Source of the DNA: Methanobacteriota archaeon
Lineage (GTDB): Archaea; Methanobacteriota; Methanobacteria; Methanobacteriales; Methanobacteriaceae
NCBI GenBank assembly: GCA_023436175.1
Contig: JAEZKE010000034.1
Coordinates: 1-28,531, forward strand
Length of the DNA: 28,531 nt
Direction: 5' to 3'
Shown: positions 13,331 through 21,340 of the stretch, one piece after another
Layout: each line of letters starts with the position of its first letter
Position numbering within the stretch: position 1 is the first letter of the stretch
Notes under the pieces: generated by a model
Databases searched by the model: none
What the model saw: only the letters and a program-made list of their open reading frames with translations
Told to the model about the DNA's origin: nothing
Position numbers and translations under genes: made by a program

Positions 13331-14605
13331 ATTAAGTCTTTAAAACGTAATTTAGGGCTTTTAGAGGTCACATTATCCGGAGTAGGCATAATCTTAGGTG
13401 CAGGAATATATGCACTTATTGGAGAAGCTGCACCTTTATCAGGGAATATGTTATGGCTTTCTTTTTTGGTATCATCTGCAGTAGCTGCATTTACTGCGCT
13501 TAGTTATGCCGAACTTTCATCCATGTTTCCTCATTCCAGTGCAGAGTATGAATATGTTAAAAATGCAATGGGAGATCGAATAGCATTTGTTATAGGATGG
13601 CTAATTATATTGAGTGCAGTTATTAGTTCTACAACTGTTGCAGTTGGATTTACAAATTATTTAAGTGTTATATTGGATTTACCCAAACTTTTGTCCTCAA
13701 TTTCATTAATAACCATATTATCATTTATTCTTTTTGTTGGAATTAAAGAATCCGCACGGGTTGCCATTTTATTCACATCTATAGAATCAGCGGGACTTTT
13801 AATCATCATTTTCATTGGAATTCCTTATTATGGAACTGTAAATTATTTAGAAGCACCCTTCGGACTTAATGGAATTTTTGCATCTGCAGCTCTAATTTTT
13901 TTCGCTTTCCTTGGATTTGAAGAGATCGTAAAGCTCTCAGATGAGGCAAAAGAGCCCCATAAAACTATTCCAAAAGGGATTATAATTGCTATGATCATAA
14001 GTACAACTTTATACATGCTGGTAGCTTTTAGTTCAGTAAGCATACTCGGTTGGGAAGGCCTTTCACAATCAAATGCTCCCTTTTCCCAGATCGCATACAG
14101 TGTATTTGGGACAAACGGTTCATGTTTACTTTCAATTATAGCTCTCTTTGCAACAAGCAATACTGTTCTCCTAATGATCTTAGCAGGATCTAGGATAGTA
14201 TACGGTATGTCTAAATCAGGTTCAATTCCCCGGGTATTTTCAAAAGTACATTATAAAACTAGAACTCCATGGATTGCAATAATTTTAATCAGTTTAGCTT
14301 CAATAGGATTTTTATTTATTGGAGAAATAGACTTTCTTGCCAGCGTAACTAATTATACACTTTTTGCAAGTTTTATTTTTATAAATGCTTCAGCAATTAT
14401 TCTAAGATACACATCTCCAGATACTAAAAGATCTTTTAAAATACCTTTAAATATTAAATGGGTTCCAATTTTGCCAATTTTGGGCATGATTACATGTATA
14501 TTACTACTATTAAATTTAGAATACAATGCTATTCTTTTAGGTATCATATTAACGGTAGCAGGTTTTTTAATTTCCTTTTTAAAAGAAAATATGAACTTTA
14601 ATTAA
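13331..14605 (+). CDS. APC-family amino acid permease, apparent ATT start
   Basis: This is an integral membrane amino acid/polyamine/cation transporter. Family features are the N-terminal KRNLGLLEVTLSGVGIILGAGIYALIG (TM1 with the G-x-G-I helix break), then YAELSSMFPHSSAEYEYVKNAMG. About eleven or twelve membrane segments follow, with FFAFLGFEEIVKLSDEAKEPHKTIP in the middle. An ATG at 13448 would delete all of TM1 and cannot be correct. Upstream the frame is open back to the TGA at 13286, but no in-frame ATG, GTG or TTG exists there. ATT at 13331, four bases after GGTGA, gives 424 residues, the usual size. A sequencing error is the alternative. The substrate is unknown. Downstream lies a candidate RNA gene. 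Confidence 0.8.
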   Translation: MKSLKRNLGLLEVTLSGVGIILGAGIYALIGEAAPLSGNMLWLSFLVSSAVAAFTALSYAELSSMFPHSSAEYEYVKNAMGDRIAFVIGWLIILSAVISSTTVAVGFTNYLSVILDLPKLLSSISLITILSFILFVGIKESARVAILFTSIESAGLLIIIFIGIPYYGTVNYLEAPFGLNGIFASAALIFFAFLGFEEIVKLSDEAKEPHKTIPKGIIIAMIISTTLYMLVAFSSVSILGWEGLSQSNAPFSQIAYSVFGTNGSCLLSIIALFATSNTVLLMILAGSRIVYGMSKSGSIPRVFSKVHYKTRTPWIAIILISLASIGFLFIGEIDFLASVTNYTLFASFIFINASAIILRYTSPDTKRSFKIPLNIKWVPILPILGMITCILLLLNLEYNAILLGIILTVAGFLISFLKENMNFN

Positions 14606-14641
14606 AACATTATTTACATAATATTTGCAAATTTTAAAAAC

Positions 14642-14649
14642 TTTATAAT
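14642..14649 (+). promoter_or_regulatory. TATA box for the candidate RNA at 14670
   Basis: TTTATAAT follows an A-rich BRE-like TTTTAAAAAC. Start of transcription about 25 bases later falls near 14670, just before the first hairpin. Confidence 0.45.
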
Positions 14650-14669
14650 AAATTAACTTCTAAATAAAT

Positions 14670-14817
14670 TGATTAGGCATGGTTGTTAATGGAGGGCACT
14701 TTAGGTGGGGGTGATGAGAATAAGTTAAGTTACCAAGCCCTCCATATTAACAACATTTTTTGCAGATACAGCCTATCTAATGATCTGGTGGAACATAATT
14801 TTAGAGCAGTATCTGTT
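14670..14817 (+). ncRNA. Candidate structured RNA with two long hairpins
   Basis: Hairpin A: GTTGTTAAT (14682-14690) plus GGAGGGC (14691-14697) pair with GCCCTCC (14737-14743) and ATTAACAAC (14746-14754). That is 16 base pairs with one AT bulge, enclosing a purine-rich 39-base loop that contains GGTGATGAG. ATTTTTTGC follows. Hairpin B: CAGATACAGC (14763-14772) pairs with GCAGTATCTG (14806-14815) with one mismatch, and TCTAA/TTAGA extends it. The island is clearly GC-richer than its flanks, has its own TATA box and no ORF. It may be a stand-alone RNA, a leader of the operon at 14968, or a terminator of the permease. GGTGATGA resembles a C box/k-turn, but no partner D box (CTGA) is visible, so a C/D or H/ACA guide is not assigned. 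Confidence 0.5.
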
Positions 14818-14967
14818 TAACTAATTAATTTCATTCTATAAATATGTTACACATTAAGCATAGTTTAGTACACATTTTGTATATTAAATATATTAAAGCG
14901 TTCTTTAAATTAAATAAGTAATGAACTTCAAAAATTAATGAACAAAATAGCATTACAGGAGAACTAT

Positions 14968-15483
14968 ATGAGAGTTAAAGTCATTAAAAAAGACGTAATG
15001 GACCCGTTAGGCGAAACAGCAGTAGATAAAATCGACGTAATGCCAGTGCCCCAAAATATCAATAAAATATCTTATTTTGACAATACAAAACCAAATGCAG
15101 ATGTTATTCTATCGGTAATTGCTGAAAATTTAAATATAAATGGGAAAAAAGTCGAAAAACCGGCAGGGGCTCACGCAACAGATGAACAATTAAAGGATGC
15201 TGCTGATGCAGACCTATCCATTATAGCAGTTGGAGACTGCGGATCGTGCTCTACATGGGTTATACTTGATGCAATAAGGCTTGAAAAAGAAGGCACGCCC
15301 ACAATTTCAATTTGTTCAGATAACTTCATGGATTATGCAAGATCACTTGCAAAATCCCATGGTGCAGATGACTTAAGGATAGCCCCGATCAAACATCCTA
15401 TCTCCGGCCAAAAAGAAGAAGATATCAGGGAAAAAGCCGCAGAAACCATCAAAGAAATTAAAAAATTATTGAATATTGATTAA
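14968..15483 (+). CDS. UGSC-family protein with Cys in place of Sec
   Basis: ATG at 14968 follows AGGAGA (14957-14962) by five bases. The upstream in-frame ATG at 14938 has no such site, so the protein is 171 residues. It matches UGSC-family (seleno)proteins: a MDPLGE start, YFDNTKPNADVIL, then GDCGSCSTWVILDAIRLEKEGTPT, and a late HPISG motif. In many relatives the first residue of the UGSC motif is selenocysteine; here C91-G-S-C94 has Cys, as expected in Methanobacteriales, which lack selenocysteine. The CxxC-like pair suggests a thiol redox or reductase role, but the family reaction is not established. It is followed 20 bases later by its usual large partner, so the two form an operon. Confidence 0.75.
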   Translation: MRVKVIKKDVMDPLGETAVDKIDVMPVPQNINKISYFDNTKPNADVILSVIAENLNINGKKVEKPAGAHATDEQLKDAADADLSIIAVGDCGSCSTWVILDAIRLEKEGTPTISICSDNFMDYARSLAKSHGADDLRIAPIKHPISGQKEEDIREKAAETIKEIKKLLNID

Positions 15484-15503
15484 ATTCATTGAGGAATCTT
15501 ACT

Positions 15504-16664
15504 ATGAATAATAAGAAGGTAGATAACGCTTGTGGGTGTTCCATTGAAGACATCTTAAGGGAAAATGTAGAAGAGGATGAGCAACGGTTATGTAAAGCTG
15601 CTGAAAGCGATATGGAAGTTTATGTTGACCCAGATCCTGAAAAGTTAAGTTATGAATTTTATATGAAAAAACAGACCGACGGCCTGCCAATTATTCCGCC
15701 TACTGGTGAGCGGGTACGTAAATTCATAGAATTTTCAGGTAAGAATAAAGATGATATAATCGCAGTTCTTCCTCCAAGGTCTGGAAAGGCTACAGTTGAA
15801 AAAATAGCAGTGAATGCTGTAATGGCAGGATGCATTCCACAGTTTATGCCAGTGATACAGCATTCAATAAAGGCAGTTTCAAATCCAAAGTTCAATTTAC
15901 CAGGAGTAAATGCCACAACACATCCTGTGGCAGTTTGCACAATTTTAAACGGCCCAATAGCAGGTGATATTAGTGTAAACAGCGGCACTGGATGTTTAGG
16001 CCCTGGAAATATTGCAAATGCAACCATTGGGAGGGCAATGCGCCTATGCCTTATAAATATCGGCGGCGCTGTCCCTGGAATTGGAGACCATGCAACCATG
16101 GGTTCACCATCAAAATACAGCTACTGTTTTGGCGAAGCTGAAAATGAAAATCCATGGGAACCACTGCATGTAGAGCGCGGATTTAAGGCAGATGAAAGCA
16201 CAGTTACAGTACTGGGCTTAGATTCACCGCACAACGTGAACGACCATCGAAGTAAAACCGCAGAATACCTCCTGGACACTATAATCAATACAGCATCTGT
16301 TGCTGGATGTAATAACAGCCACGTGCCTGGCGAAATGCTTGTTGTAATGGGACCAGAACATGCTAAAACAGTTGCGGATGACGGCTGGAGTAAAGAAGAT
16401 GTTAAAAAGTACATTCACAAAAATGCCCTTGTACCTGTTGAACTTGGAGATAGAGGGGGAAGAAAGCTCGATTCAAAATGGGTTATTGACGGTAAAGTGC
16501 AGATAACAAGAAAACCAGAAGATGTGGTCGTAGTTGTCGCTGGAGGACCTGGAAGACATACCATGATTGCACATGGATTTGGAACTTCTTCTGAGTCCGT
16601 AACTGAAGCTATAAGGCTTGGAGATGGAACTCCCGCTTCGTCGGTGTTTGATTTTAAAAAATAG
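15504..16664 (+). CDS. Conserved large partner of the UGSC-family protein
   Basis: ATG at 15504 lies nine bases after GAGG (15491-15494). TTG at 15489 is part of the same site and is not preferred. The 386-residue protein has a short Cys-containing N-terminal stretch (C10-G-C12). It then has a conserved body with KQTDGLPIIPPTGERV, EKIAVNAVMAGCIPQFMPV, GVNATTHPVAVCTILNGPIA and SGTGCLGPGNIANATIGRA, and later GPGRHTMIAHGFG near the end. I recall such proteins beside UGSC proteins in many bacteria, without a defined reaction. Conserved Cys, Thr-His and Gly-rich motifs suggest an enzyme. There is no signal or membrane segment, so it is cytoplasmic. The operon might act on a sulfur- or halogen-containing compound, but that is a guess. 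Confidence 0.65.
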   Translation: MNNKKVDNACGCSIEDILRENVEEDEQRLCKAAESDMEVYVDPDPEKLSYEFYMKKQTDGLPIIPPTGERVRKFIEFSGKNKDDIIAVLPPRSGKATVEKIAVNAVMAGCIPQFMPVIQHSIKAVSNPKFNLPGVNATTHPVAVCTILNGPIAGDISVNSGTGCLGPGNIANATIGRAMRLCLINIGGAVPGIGDHATMGSPSKYSYCFGEAENENPWEPLHVERGFKADESTVTVLGLDSPHNVNDHRSKTAEYLLDTIINTASVAGCNNSHVPGEMLVVMGPEHAKTVADDGWSKEDVKKYIHKNALVPVELGDRGGRKLDSKWVIDGKVQITRKPEDVVVVVAGGPGRHTMIAHGFGTSSESVTEAIRLGDGTPASSVFDFKK

Positions 16665-16708
16665 ATTAGTATTGAGGATATTCAAAGTAAATATTCAGTC
16701 AGATGAAA

Positions 16709-16903
16709 TTACTGAGGAATCCCTGTCATGGCTTCTTTAGCAACCAATCTATCTTTTACAACTCTTTTAGCTTCCAGTGCATCTTCATTGTCTTTATCAT
16801 TTTTCAATTCTTTTTCTATTTCATCAAGTAAATCCAATAAATCAATATTACATGTTCTAGCCTGTTTTAGAAGTTTTCCAGATTCTTCTTTGTCGGCGCC
16901 CAT
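16709..16903 (-). CDS. Small charged helical protein, 64 aa, unknown
   Basis: ATG at 16903 is preceded by GGTGA with five bases between. The sequence (MGADKEESGKLLKQARTC, then DLLDLLDEIEKELKNDKDN) is rich in Glu, Lys, Asp and Leu and should fold as alpha-helices, perhaps a coiled coil or helical hairpin. One Cys is present. There is no membrane segment and no known family. The Ser-rich ORF on the opposite strand is only its shadow. It converges with the operon ending at 16664 and lies 33 bases after the ferredoxin-nitroreductase gene on the same strand, so it may share that transcript. Confidence 0.6.
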   Translation of the reverse strand: MGADKEESGKLLKQARTCNIDLLDLLDEIEKELKNDKDNEDALEAKRVVKDRLVAKEAMTGIPQ

Positions 16904-16936
16904 AGCTTCACCATATTGAAAATTTATTATTTTTGA

Positions 16937-17740
16937 TTAAATATACCTTACAGACAGTTTTTTACGTTTAGGAACCCTGAAAAACTTACACTCAGGGTAA
17001 CCTGCCATCAAAGCTCCTAAAAACACCTCACCTTCTTTTAATCCCAGAAATTCTCTTATAGGTTCAAAATCAGATGCCATCTGGAGAAAACCCGCCCAGC
17101 ATGATCCAAGCCCAAAAGACGGCAGCAGTAAGTCCAAATAGCTCAAGGCAATAGTCCCATCCATTGGGGTACTTCCCCCGTTAGATTTAGCGGTAGCAAT
17201 GAATAAATTAGGTGCCCCTCTTAAGATTGGGTCTAGACCACTTTTCCAGACACTGATTAAAGATTCTACTGGGAGTACCTGAGCAAATGGTGAATTTTCT
17301 TCCACTAATTTTTCCATCCATTTTATAACCAATCCTGCCAGTTCCCTGACCTTCTGCGGGTCTTCAATGATGATCCACTCAACAGGCTGCTGGTTACCAC
17401 CAGAGGGTGCAAACCTTACAACGTCCATGATTTCTTCAATGGTCTCACGGAGAATTGCCCTCTTTTTGTAGTTCCTGATGGACCTGCGGTTTCTCATGTA
17501 GTTTCCCATATCTTCAGGTGAAATTTTAGAGCTTATGTCCTCCATTGGAGCCTCAAGTTCAGGGCCAGAGATGTTAATAGCTCCTTCCGGACATATTGCT
17601 TCGCATTGACCGCATTCTATACACCTTGTATCTGCAACAACTTCAGGGTTTGTATTCATTTCCAGATGGCCGAGAGTACATGTAGATACACATGTGCCGC
17701 AGCTGTGGCATGCACTTCGGTTTAAGTTAAATTCAGGCAT
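16937..17740 (-). CDS. Ferredoxin-nitroreductase fusion protein
   Basis: ATG at 17740 follows AAAGGAGAT. The N-terminal domain is a two-cluster ferredoxin: C11, C14, C17, C21 and C40, C43, C46, C50, each CxxCxxCxxxC. From about residue 82 there is a nitroreductase-family FMN domain, with MRNRRSIRNYKKR (phosphate-binding Arg), RFAPSGGNQQPVEWIII and a late GLGSCWAGF ... GALMAGYPE segment. Such fusions are common in methanogens and clostridia. They probably pass electrons from ferredoxin clusters to FMN to reduce an unknown acceptor. The protein is cytoplasmic. It could form an operon with the small gene at 16709. Confidence 0.85.
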   Translation of the reverse strand: MPEFNLNRSACHSCGTCVSTCTLGHLEMNTNPEVVADTRCIECGQCEAICPEGAINISGPELEAPMEDISSKISPEDMGNYMRNRRSIRNYKKRAILRETIEEIMDVVRFAPSGGNQQPVEWIIIEDPQKVRELAGLVIKWMEKLVEENSPFAQVLPVESLISVWKSGLDPILRGAPNLFIATAKSNGGSTPMDGTIALSYLDLLLPSFGLGSCWAGFLQMASDFEPIREFLGLKEGEVFLGALMAGYPECKFFRVPKRKKLSVRYI

Positions 17741-17886
17741 GTTTTTATCTCCTTTAAAATTTTAAAATGCTGTTTAATTGACTGAAATTTATAGATTATG
17801 TTAATCTTTGATATCTTTAGTATAGATATTATTGATGAAATCATTAAGTCATAAAAAAATAGTTTGTTTTTTAATTAAAAATAAAA

Positions 17887-18753
17887 TTATGATGAAGGAA
17901 CTTTACATATTTGAATACCATCTAGCTGCTCTAAGATATTATTAAAGTAAACCCTAAGTAAATCTCTCTTGTTATCTGAAATAAAAGTATTATGTGCAAC
18001 TAAATGTCTAACTTGAGCCATTTCATCGATTTTAGATATTATCCAACCCTGAGTTGGGAAATATTCTTCAAATAAATGCCAATTATTACGTATTAAGGCA
18101 CCTAAATCTTCAAAATCCAAATAATATAGTTCTGAATTTCCTCTTTCACTTAACCATCGATTTTTATTTTCGTTTTCCTTTCTACCATTTAATTTAACCC
18201 TAATATCTCTATTAAGCCCTAATTTATTAAAATAATTGGTGCCCAACTTAGATTTAGCTGTATTTTCAATAAAAAGCCTCAAAAAGTTCTCAATATAATA
18301 TAACATCAAATAAACTTTAGCCATTTCTTTACCTTTTTGTCTTACCTCATCAGGTAAAACTTGATCAACTATTTCTAAAGGTAAAGTACTAAATATATCT
18401 TCTAAATCTTCAAATACACTTCTTGAAGCAGTATCTATTAAAGGTAAAAAATCAATATCCACAACATCATATCCTAATTCATCAGGCATAATATTATCAC
18501 AATATATCATGAGTTTTTCCTTCAGTTTTTTACTCACTTTTTTTAAATTATTTATTGGAATTCGAAAAACAATTATGGCGCTATAAGCATTCCACCTTCT
18601 TCTAGAAAAAGTAGATGATGTTTTTATCAAACATTTAGAGTCATTAAGGATATTTACTATTTCATTTTCCTCTTTGAGTTTTAAATATTCAATTAAACCG
18701 TTTAAATACCGTTTTTCATTAGGTTTTTTATATTTATAATCATTTTCAATCAT
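17887..18753 (-). CDS. HEPN (Swt1-type) domain protein, possible RNase
   Basis: ATG at 18753 is preceded by GAGGTAG. The first ~130 residues are Lys/Glu-rich with no recognised fold. From about residue 145 a helical region begins (YLMLYYIENFLRLFIENT), followed by a conserved-looking DFEDLGALIRNNWHLFEEYFP and then WIISKIDEMAQVRHLVAHNTF. R249-x4-H254 is the RX4-6H motif of HEPN RNases, and the layout is like the Swt1-type HEPN group. HEPN proteins often act in toxin-antitoxin or antiviral systems. No nucleotidyltransferase or antitoxin partner is adjacent. The gene is AT-rich even for this genome (long runs of A/T codons), which may indicate transfer. The function is inferred from the domain only. 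Confidence 0.6.
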   Translation of the reverse strand: MIENDYKYKKPNEKRYLNGLIEYLKLKEENEIVNILNDSKCLIKTSSTFSRRRWNAYSAIIVFRIPINNLKKVSKKLKEKLMIYCDNIMPDELGYDVVDIDFLPLIDTASRSVFEDLEDIFSTLPLEIVDQVLPDEVRQKGKEMAKVYLMLYYIENFLRLFIENTAKSKLGTNYFNKLGLNRDIRVKLNGRKENENKNRWLSERGNSELYYLDFEDLGALIRNNWHLFEEYFPTQGWIISKIDEMAQVRHLVAHNTFISDNKRDLLRVYFNNILEQLDGIQICKVPSS

Positions 18754-18869
18754 ATTACTACCTCATATTCGCATCATTTACAATGGTTTTTGAGGAGCTA
18801 TGCCAAATAAAAAAATCAGAAAATTTATATTATTGATCCAACATAAAAACAACTGTCTAGGAGGTAATT

Positions 18870-18947
18870 ATGCTGGTGGCAGTTTTTGCCCCTCATATTT
18901 ATCTGTTTCGTTTTAAATTCAATATTTCACTTATTTTACCATATTAA
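18870..18947 (+). CDS. Possible 25-aa hydrophobic peptide
   Basis: A TATA-like TTTATATTA follows an A-rich stretch near 18819-18828. It is followed about 40 bases later by GGAGGTAATT and ATG at 18870. The peptide is MLVAVFAPHIYLFRFKFNI then SLILPY. AACTGTC (18851-18857) can pair with GGCAGTT (18878-18884, one G-U pair). This would place the Shine-Dalgarno and ATG in the loop of a hairpin that ends in TTTTT. The structure may be translational control, or instead a terminator-like RNA without a coding role. No homologue is recognised. Confidence 0.35.
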   Translation: MLVAVFAPHIYLFRFKFNISLILPY

Positions 18948-18995
18948 CTAAATATCTCCTAATTTTGAATAAATAAAATGAAAATTAAAAGATTT

Positions 18996-19011
18996 AGAGA
19001 TTAAAATCTCT
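18996..19011 (-). terminator. Hairpin at the nrdD stop
   Basis: AGAGATT and AATCTCT form a 7-bp stem with a 2-base loop that includes the nrdD stop codon. On the - strand a T-rich run (TCTTTTAATTTTCATTTTATTT) follows. Confidence 0.5.
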
Positions 19012-21319
19012 TCCTATCTAACAGTTCCTGCATCTTACCAGGGTTCCATCCACCAGAAGCTGATTTAGACCTTCCTACCTGCTGGACGTATCCAGTTATA
19101 CGGTCGTACCATTCAACTTCTTTTGTTTCACCGCAGGTTGCACAGCCATCCTGTAAACCTTTCATCAAGGTTTTACATTTCAGACAGAAGCTCAGTGCTG
19201 AACTGTAAGCCCAGAATCCAATATCTGATTTCCTGGCTATTTTATTTGTGAGGCTCATGAGTGCATCTGGGTCTGAATAAGATTCTCCCATGAATGCATG
19301 GAAAATATGTCCTCCAAGAGTTTTGGAATGGTATTTTTCTTCGATTTTAACCTTTTCTGGGAGTAAAATATCGGCATTGACCGGTACGTGAGAGGAATTG
19401 GTGTAGTATGCAGTTTTTTCGTCTCCCTGAGCAACGATTTTGTCCCTGTATTTTTCCATATCAAGGGTTGCAAACCTGTAAGCTGTAGATTCTGCAGGGG
19501 TCTGGAGAATAGTCCATCTTAGACCTGTTTCAGCCTTTAATTTGGCAGTTCTCTCATTCATATAGTCAATTACTTTTAATCCAAATTCATTGGCGTCTTT
19601 ATTTTCAATTCCTGCACCCAAATATGATCTAAGCATCTCATTAAGCCCAACAAAACCAAATGACATTGTAGAATTTTGTATTCTGTAATACATACTATCT
19701 TCTTCTTCATCATTTGGTTTCTGTGATAGAAATGGAAGTAAATTATAATTATTAAGACAATTTAAAGCCTGTTCTCGTCTAAGCATTAATGTTTGCTCTG
19801 CAAGGTTCATGTAGGAGTCAAGATATTCAAATATATCGCTGTCGTCTTTGGAATTGTAAGCAATTCTTGGAAGGTTCAACGTGATATATGCAAGATTTCC
19901 TGTTCTCAAACAGTCTTGAGACCAGTCCCCAGTCCAGTTATCATTTAAGGATGTTCTGCATCCCATGTAGTTGGCAAGGTTTCCCCTGTAATCTGGAAGC
20001 ATGTTTACAAAGTAAGATGTTCCAAATTTAGCTGAAAGTTCGTGAACACGCCTTATATCCTCTTCAAACTCATCTTTTAAGCATTCTTTCCTTAAAACAT
20101 AGATTGTATTTGGGAAAAGGTGAGGCTTACCTTCTGAATCTCCATCAAGTAGAGTTTCAGTAAATGCACGTTGTAATAACCTTGTTTCTTCTTCAAAGTC
20201 ACCATATGTTCCTACACGTTTCCCTTTAGGTCCATAAGCTGGTTCATCTTTTAAGAAGTCTGGTACTGTAAATTCAAGGTTGATACTTGTAAATGGAACC
20301 TGCGAACCTCTTGCAGCGTAAGCCATGTTCAGGTTGTATATCAACATCTGAACTGCCTGTTTAACTTTTTCATAAGGTAAACCTGCTGCAAATGGAGCTA
20401 CAAACACGTTCCACAGGCTCATGGACTGTCCACCGCTCATGTTCTGCTGAGCTGCAAGCATTATTTCCCCTGTATGGTTCATCAGTGTTTCAATGTGATT
20501 TGGAGGACCTGCAACTGAAGTATGGTCTCCAGTACCATCTACTTTAAGCCCATTTTTTATAAACACCCTTAAATCGTGCTGCAGGCAGTTTATTGGACGT
20601 CCTGCAAAGAATTCAAGATCATGTATATGTATGTCTCCACCCATGTGGGCATCTGCAAGTTCATTTGGAAGGATGTGTAACAATGCGTACTGCTTGAGTG
20701 CCTCATCTGCAACATATTTGTGAACAGTCTCAGGATTATGGATCATATTTGCATTATCACGTGACCCATTCTGTATGAGGTTAGTTATGTTGTAAACAGG
20801 TATACCAAGCCTTGTATATTTTCGTCTTAATGTTTCAAGACCATTTTCTACAAGTTTTGTGTTTACAATTTCCCTGATCATCGGCGCTGTCAGGTAGTCA
20901 ACATCAAGTTTTTTAAGTTCCTTACATGCATCTGTAGCAATCTCTTCAGCAAGTTCTTCTGACGCGTCTGTCTCCACAATAAGCGTTTTTTCTATCTTAC
21001 TTTTATCAAAGGGTTCTATTGTATCCCGGGTAGTCCTGACTTTCAATTGATTAGCTGCCAAATATTTACCTGCAGCTTTTACATCAATTTTTTTAAGGGA
21101 ATCATAGACCAATATCTTGATTTCTGCAGTGGAAATACCATCATAAACTGCAGTTGCTACATCTGTCGCAATCTTTTCTGCAGCCCAAAGTGACGCTCCA
21201 ACCATAAGACACGATTTAACTATTTTTTCATAGCTGAATTTTTCATATATTCCATTGTTTTTTAGGACACACGTTTTAGCCTGGGTAGGCAGTGCAGCCA
21301 TAGCACGCATGTCTTTCAT
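19001..21319 (-). CDS. nrdD: Anaerobic ribonucleoside-triphosphate reductase
   Basis: This oxygen-sensitive glycyl-radical enzyme makes dNTPs from NTPs. Residues ~16-95 and ~101-180 look like two consecutive ATP-cone regulatory domains. The catalytic barrel follows, with C245 (RPINCLQHDL) and the thiyl-radical Cys C454 in YMGCRTS. A zinc site is formed by C712, C715, C726 and C729. The radical Gly is expected at G743 in RITGYV, followed by the conserved VGRSKSASGGWNPGK tail. No intein is present. ATG at 21319 is seven bases after GGAGG, and directly follows the stop of a six-codon leader ORF. The activating enzyme NrdG is not encoded in this window, so it must lie elsewhere. The size (772 aa) is normal. 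Confidence 0.93.
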   Translation of the reverse strand: MKDMRAMAALPTQAKTCVLKNNGIYEKFSYEKIVKSCLMVGASLWAAEKIATDVATAVYDGISTAEIKILVYDSLKKIDVKAAGKYLAANQLKVRTTRDTIEPFDKSKIEKTLIVETDASEELAEEIATDACKELKKLDVDYLTAPMIREIVNTKLVENGLETLRRKYTRLGIPVYNITNLIQNGSRDNANMIHNPETVHKYVADEALKQYALLHILPNELADAHMGGDIHIHDLEFFAGRPINCLQHDLRVFIKNGLKVDGTGDHTSVAGPPNHIETLMNHTGEIMLAAQQNMSGGQSMSLWNVFVAPFAAGLPYEKVKQAVQMLIYNLNMAYAARGSQVPFTSINLEFTVPDFLKDEPAYGPKGKRVGTYGDFEEETRLLQRAFTETLLDGDSEGKPHLFPNTIYVLRKECLKDEFEEDIRRVHELSAKFGTSYFVNMLPDYRGNLANYMGCRTSLNDNWTGDWSQDCLRTGNLAYITLNLPRIAYNSKDDSDIFEYLDSYMNLAEQTLMLRREQALNCLNNYNLLPFLSQKPNDEEEDSMYYRIQNSTMSFGFVGLNEMLRSYLGAGIENKDANEFGLKVIDYMNERTAKLKAETGLRWTILQTPAESTAYRFATLDMEKYRDKIVAQGDEKTAYYTNSSHVPVNADILLPEKVKIEEKYHSKTLGGHIFHAFMGESYSDPDALMSLTNKIARKSDIGFWAYSSALSFCLKCKTLMKGLQDGCATCGETKEVEWYDRITGYVQQVGRSKSASGGWNPGKMQELLDRKRF

Positions 21320-21340
21320 TCATAGTCCTCCAAACCACAT
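21320..21340 (-). CDS. Six-codon leader ORF (MWFGGL) upstream of nrdD
   Basis: On the - strand GGAGGATTCAGCTTATG gives a second Shine-Dalgarno and ATG upstream of nrdD. The tiny frame reads Met-Trp-Phe-Gly-Gly-Leu and its TGA is directly followed by the nrdD ATG. The Shine-Dalgarno of nrdD (GGAGGA) lies inside the tiny ORF as its Gly-Gly codons. Translation of the leader would re-initiate at or occlude nrdD, a possible control device. This may be chance. Confidence 0.35.
   Translation of the reverse strand: MWFGGL

Noticed and set aside
13448..13450. ATG at 13448 as permease start
   Set aside because: It would remove TM1 with its family-conserved GAGIYALIG segment, and no Shine-Dalgarno precedes it.
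14682..14754. H/ACA or C/D box guide RNA
   Set aside because: A GGTGATGA box is present but no CTGA partner, no ANA box at the right distance and no open pseudouridylation pocket are visible, so only a generic structured RNA is claimed.
15659..16414. Long - strand ORFs inside the UGSC partner gene
   Set aside because: They are shadows of a well-conserved + strand protein and lack ribosome binding sites.
16728..16919. + strand 63-codon Ser-rich ORF
   Set aside because: The - strand frame at 16709-16903 has a Shine-Dalgarno and a normal helical composition; the Ser-rich frame is its complement.
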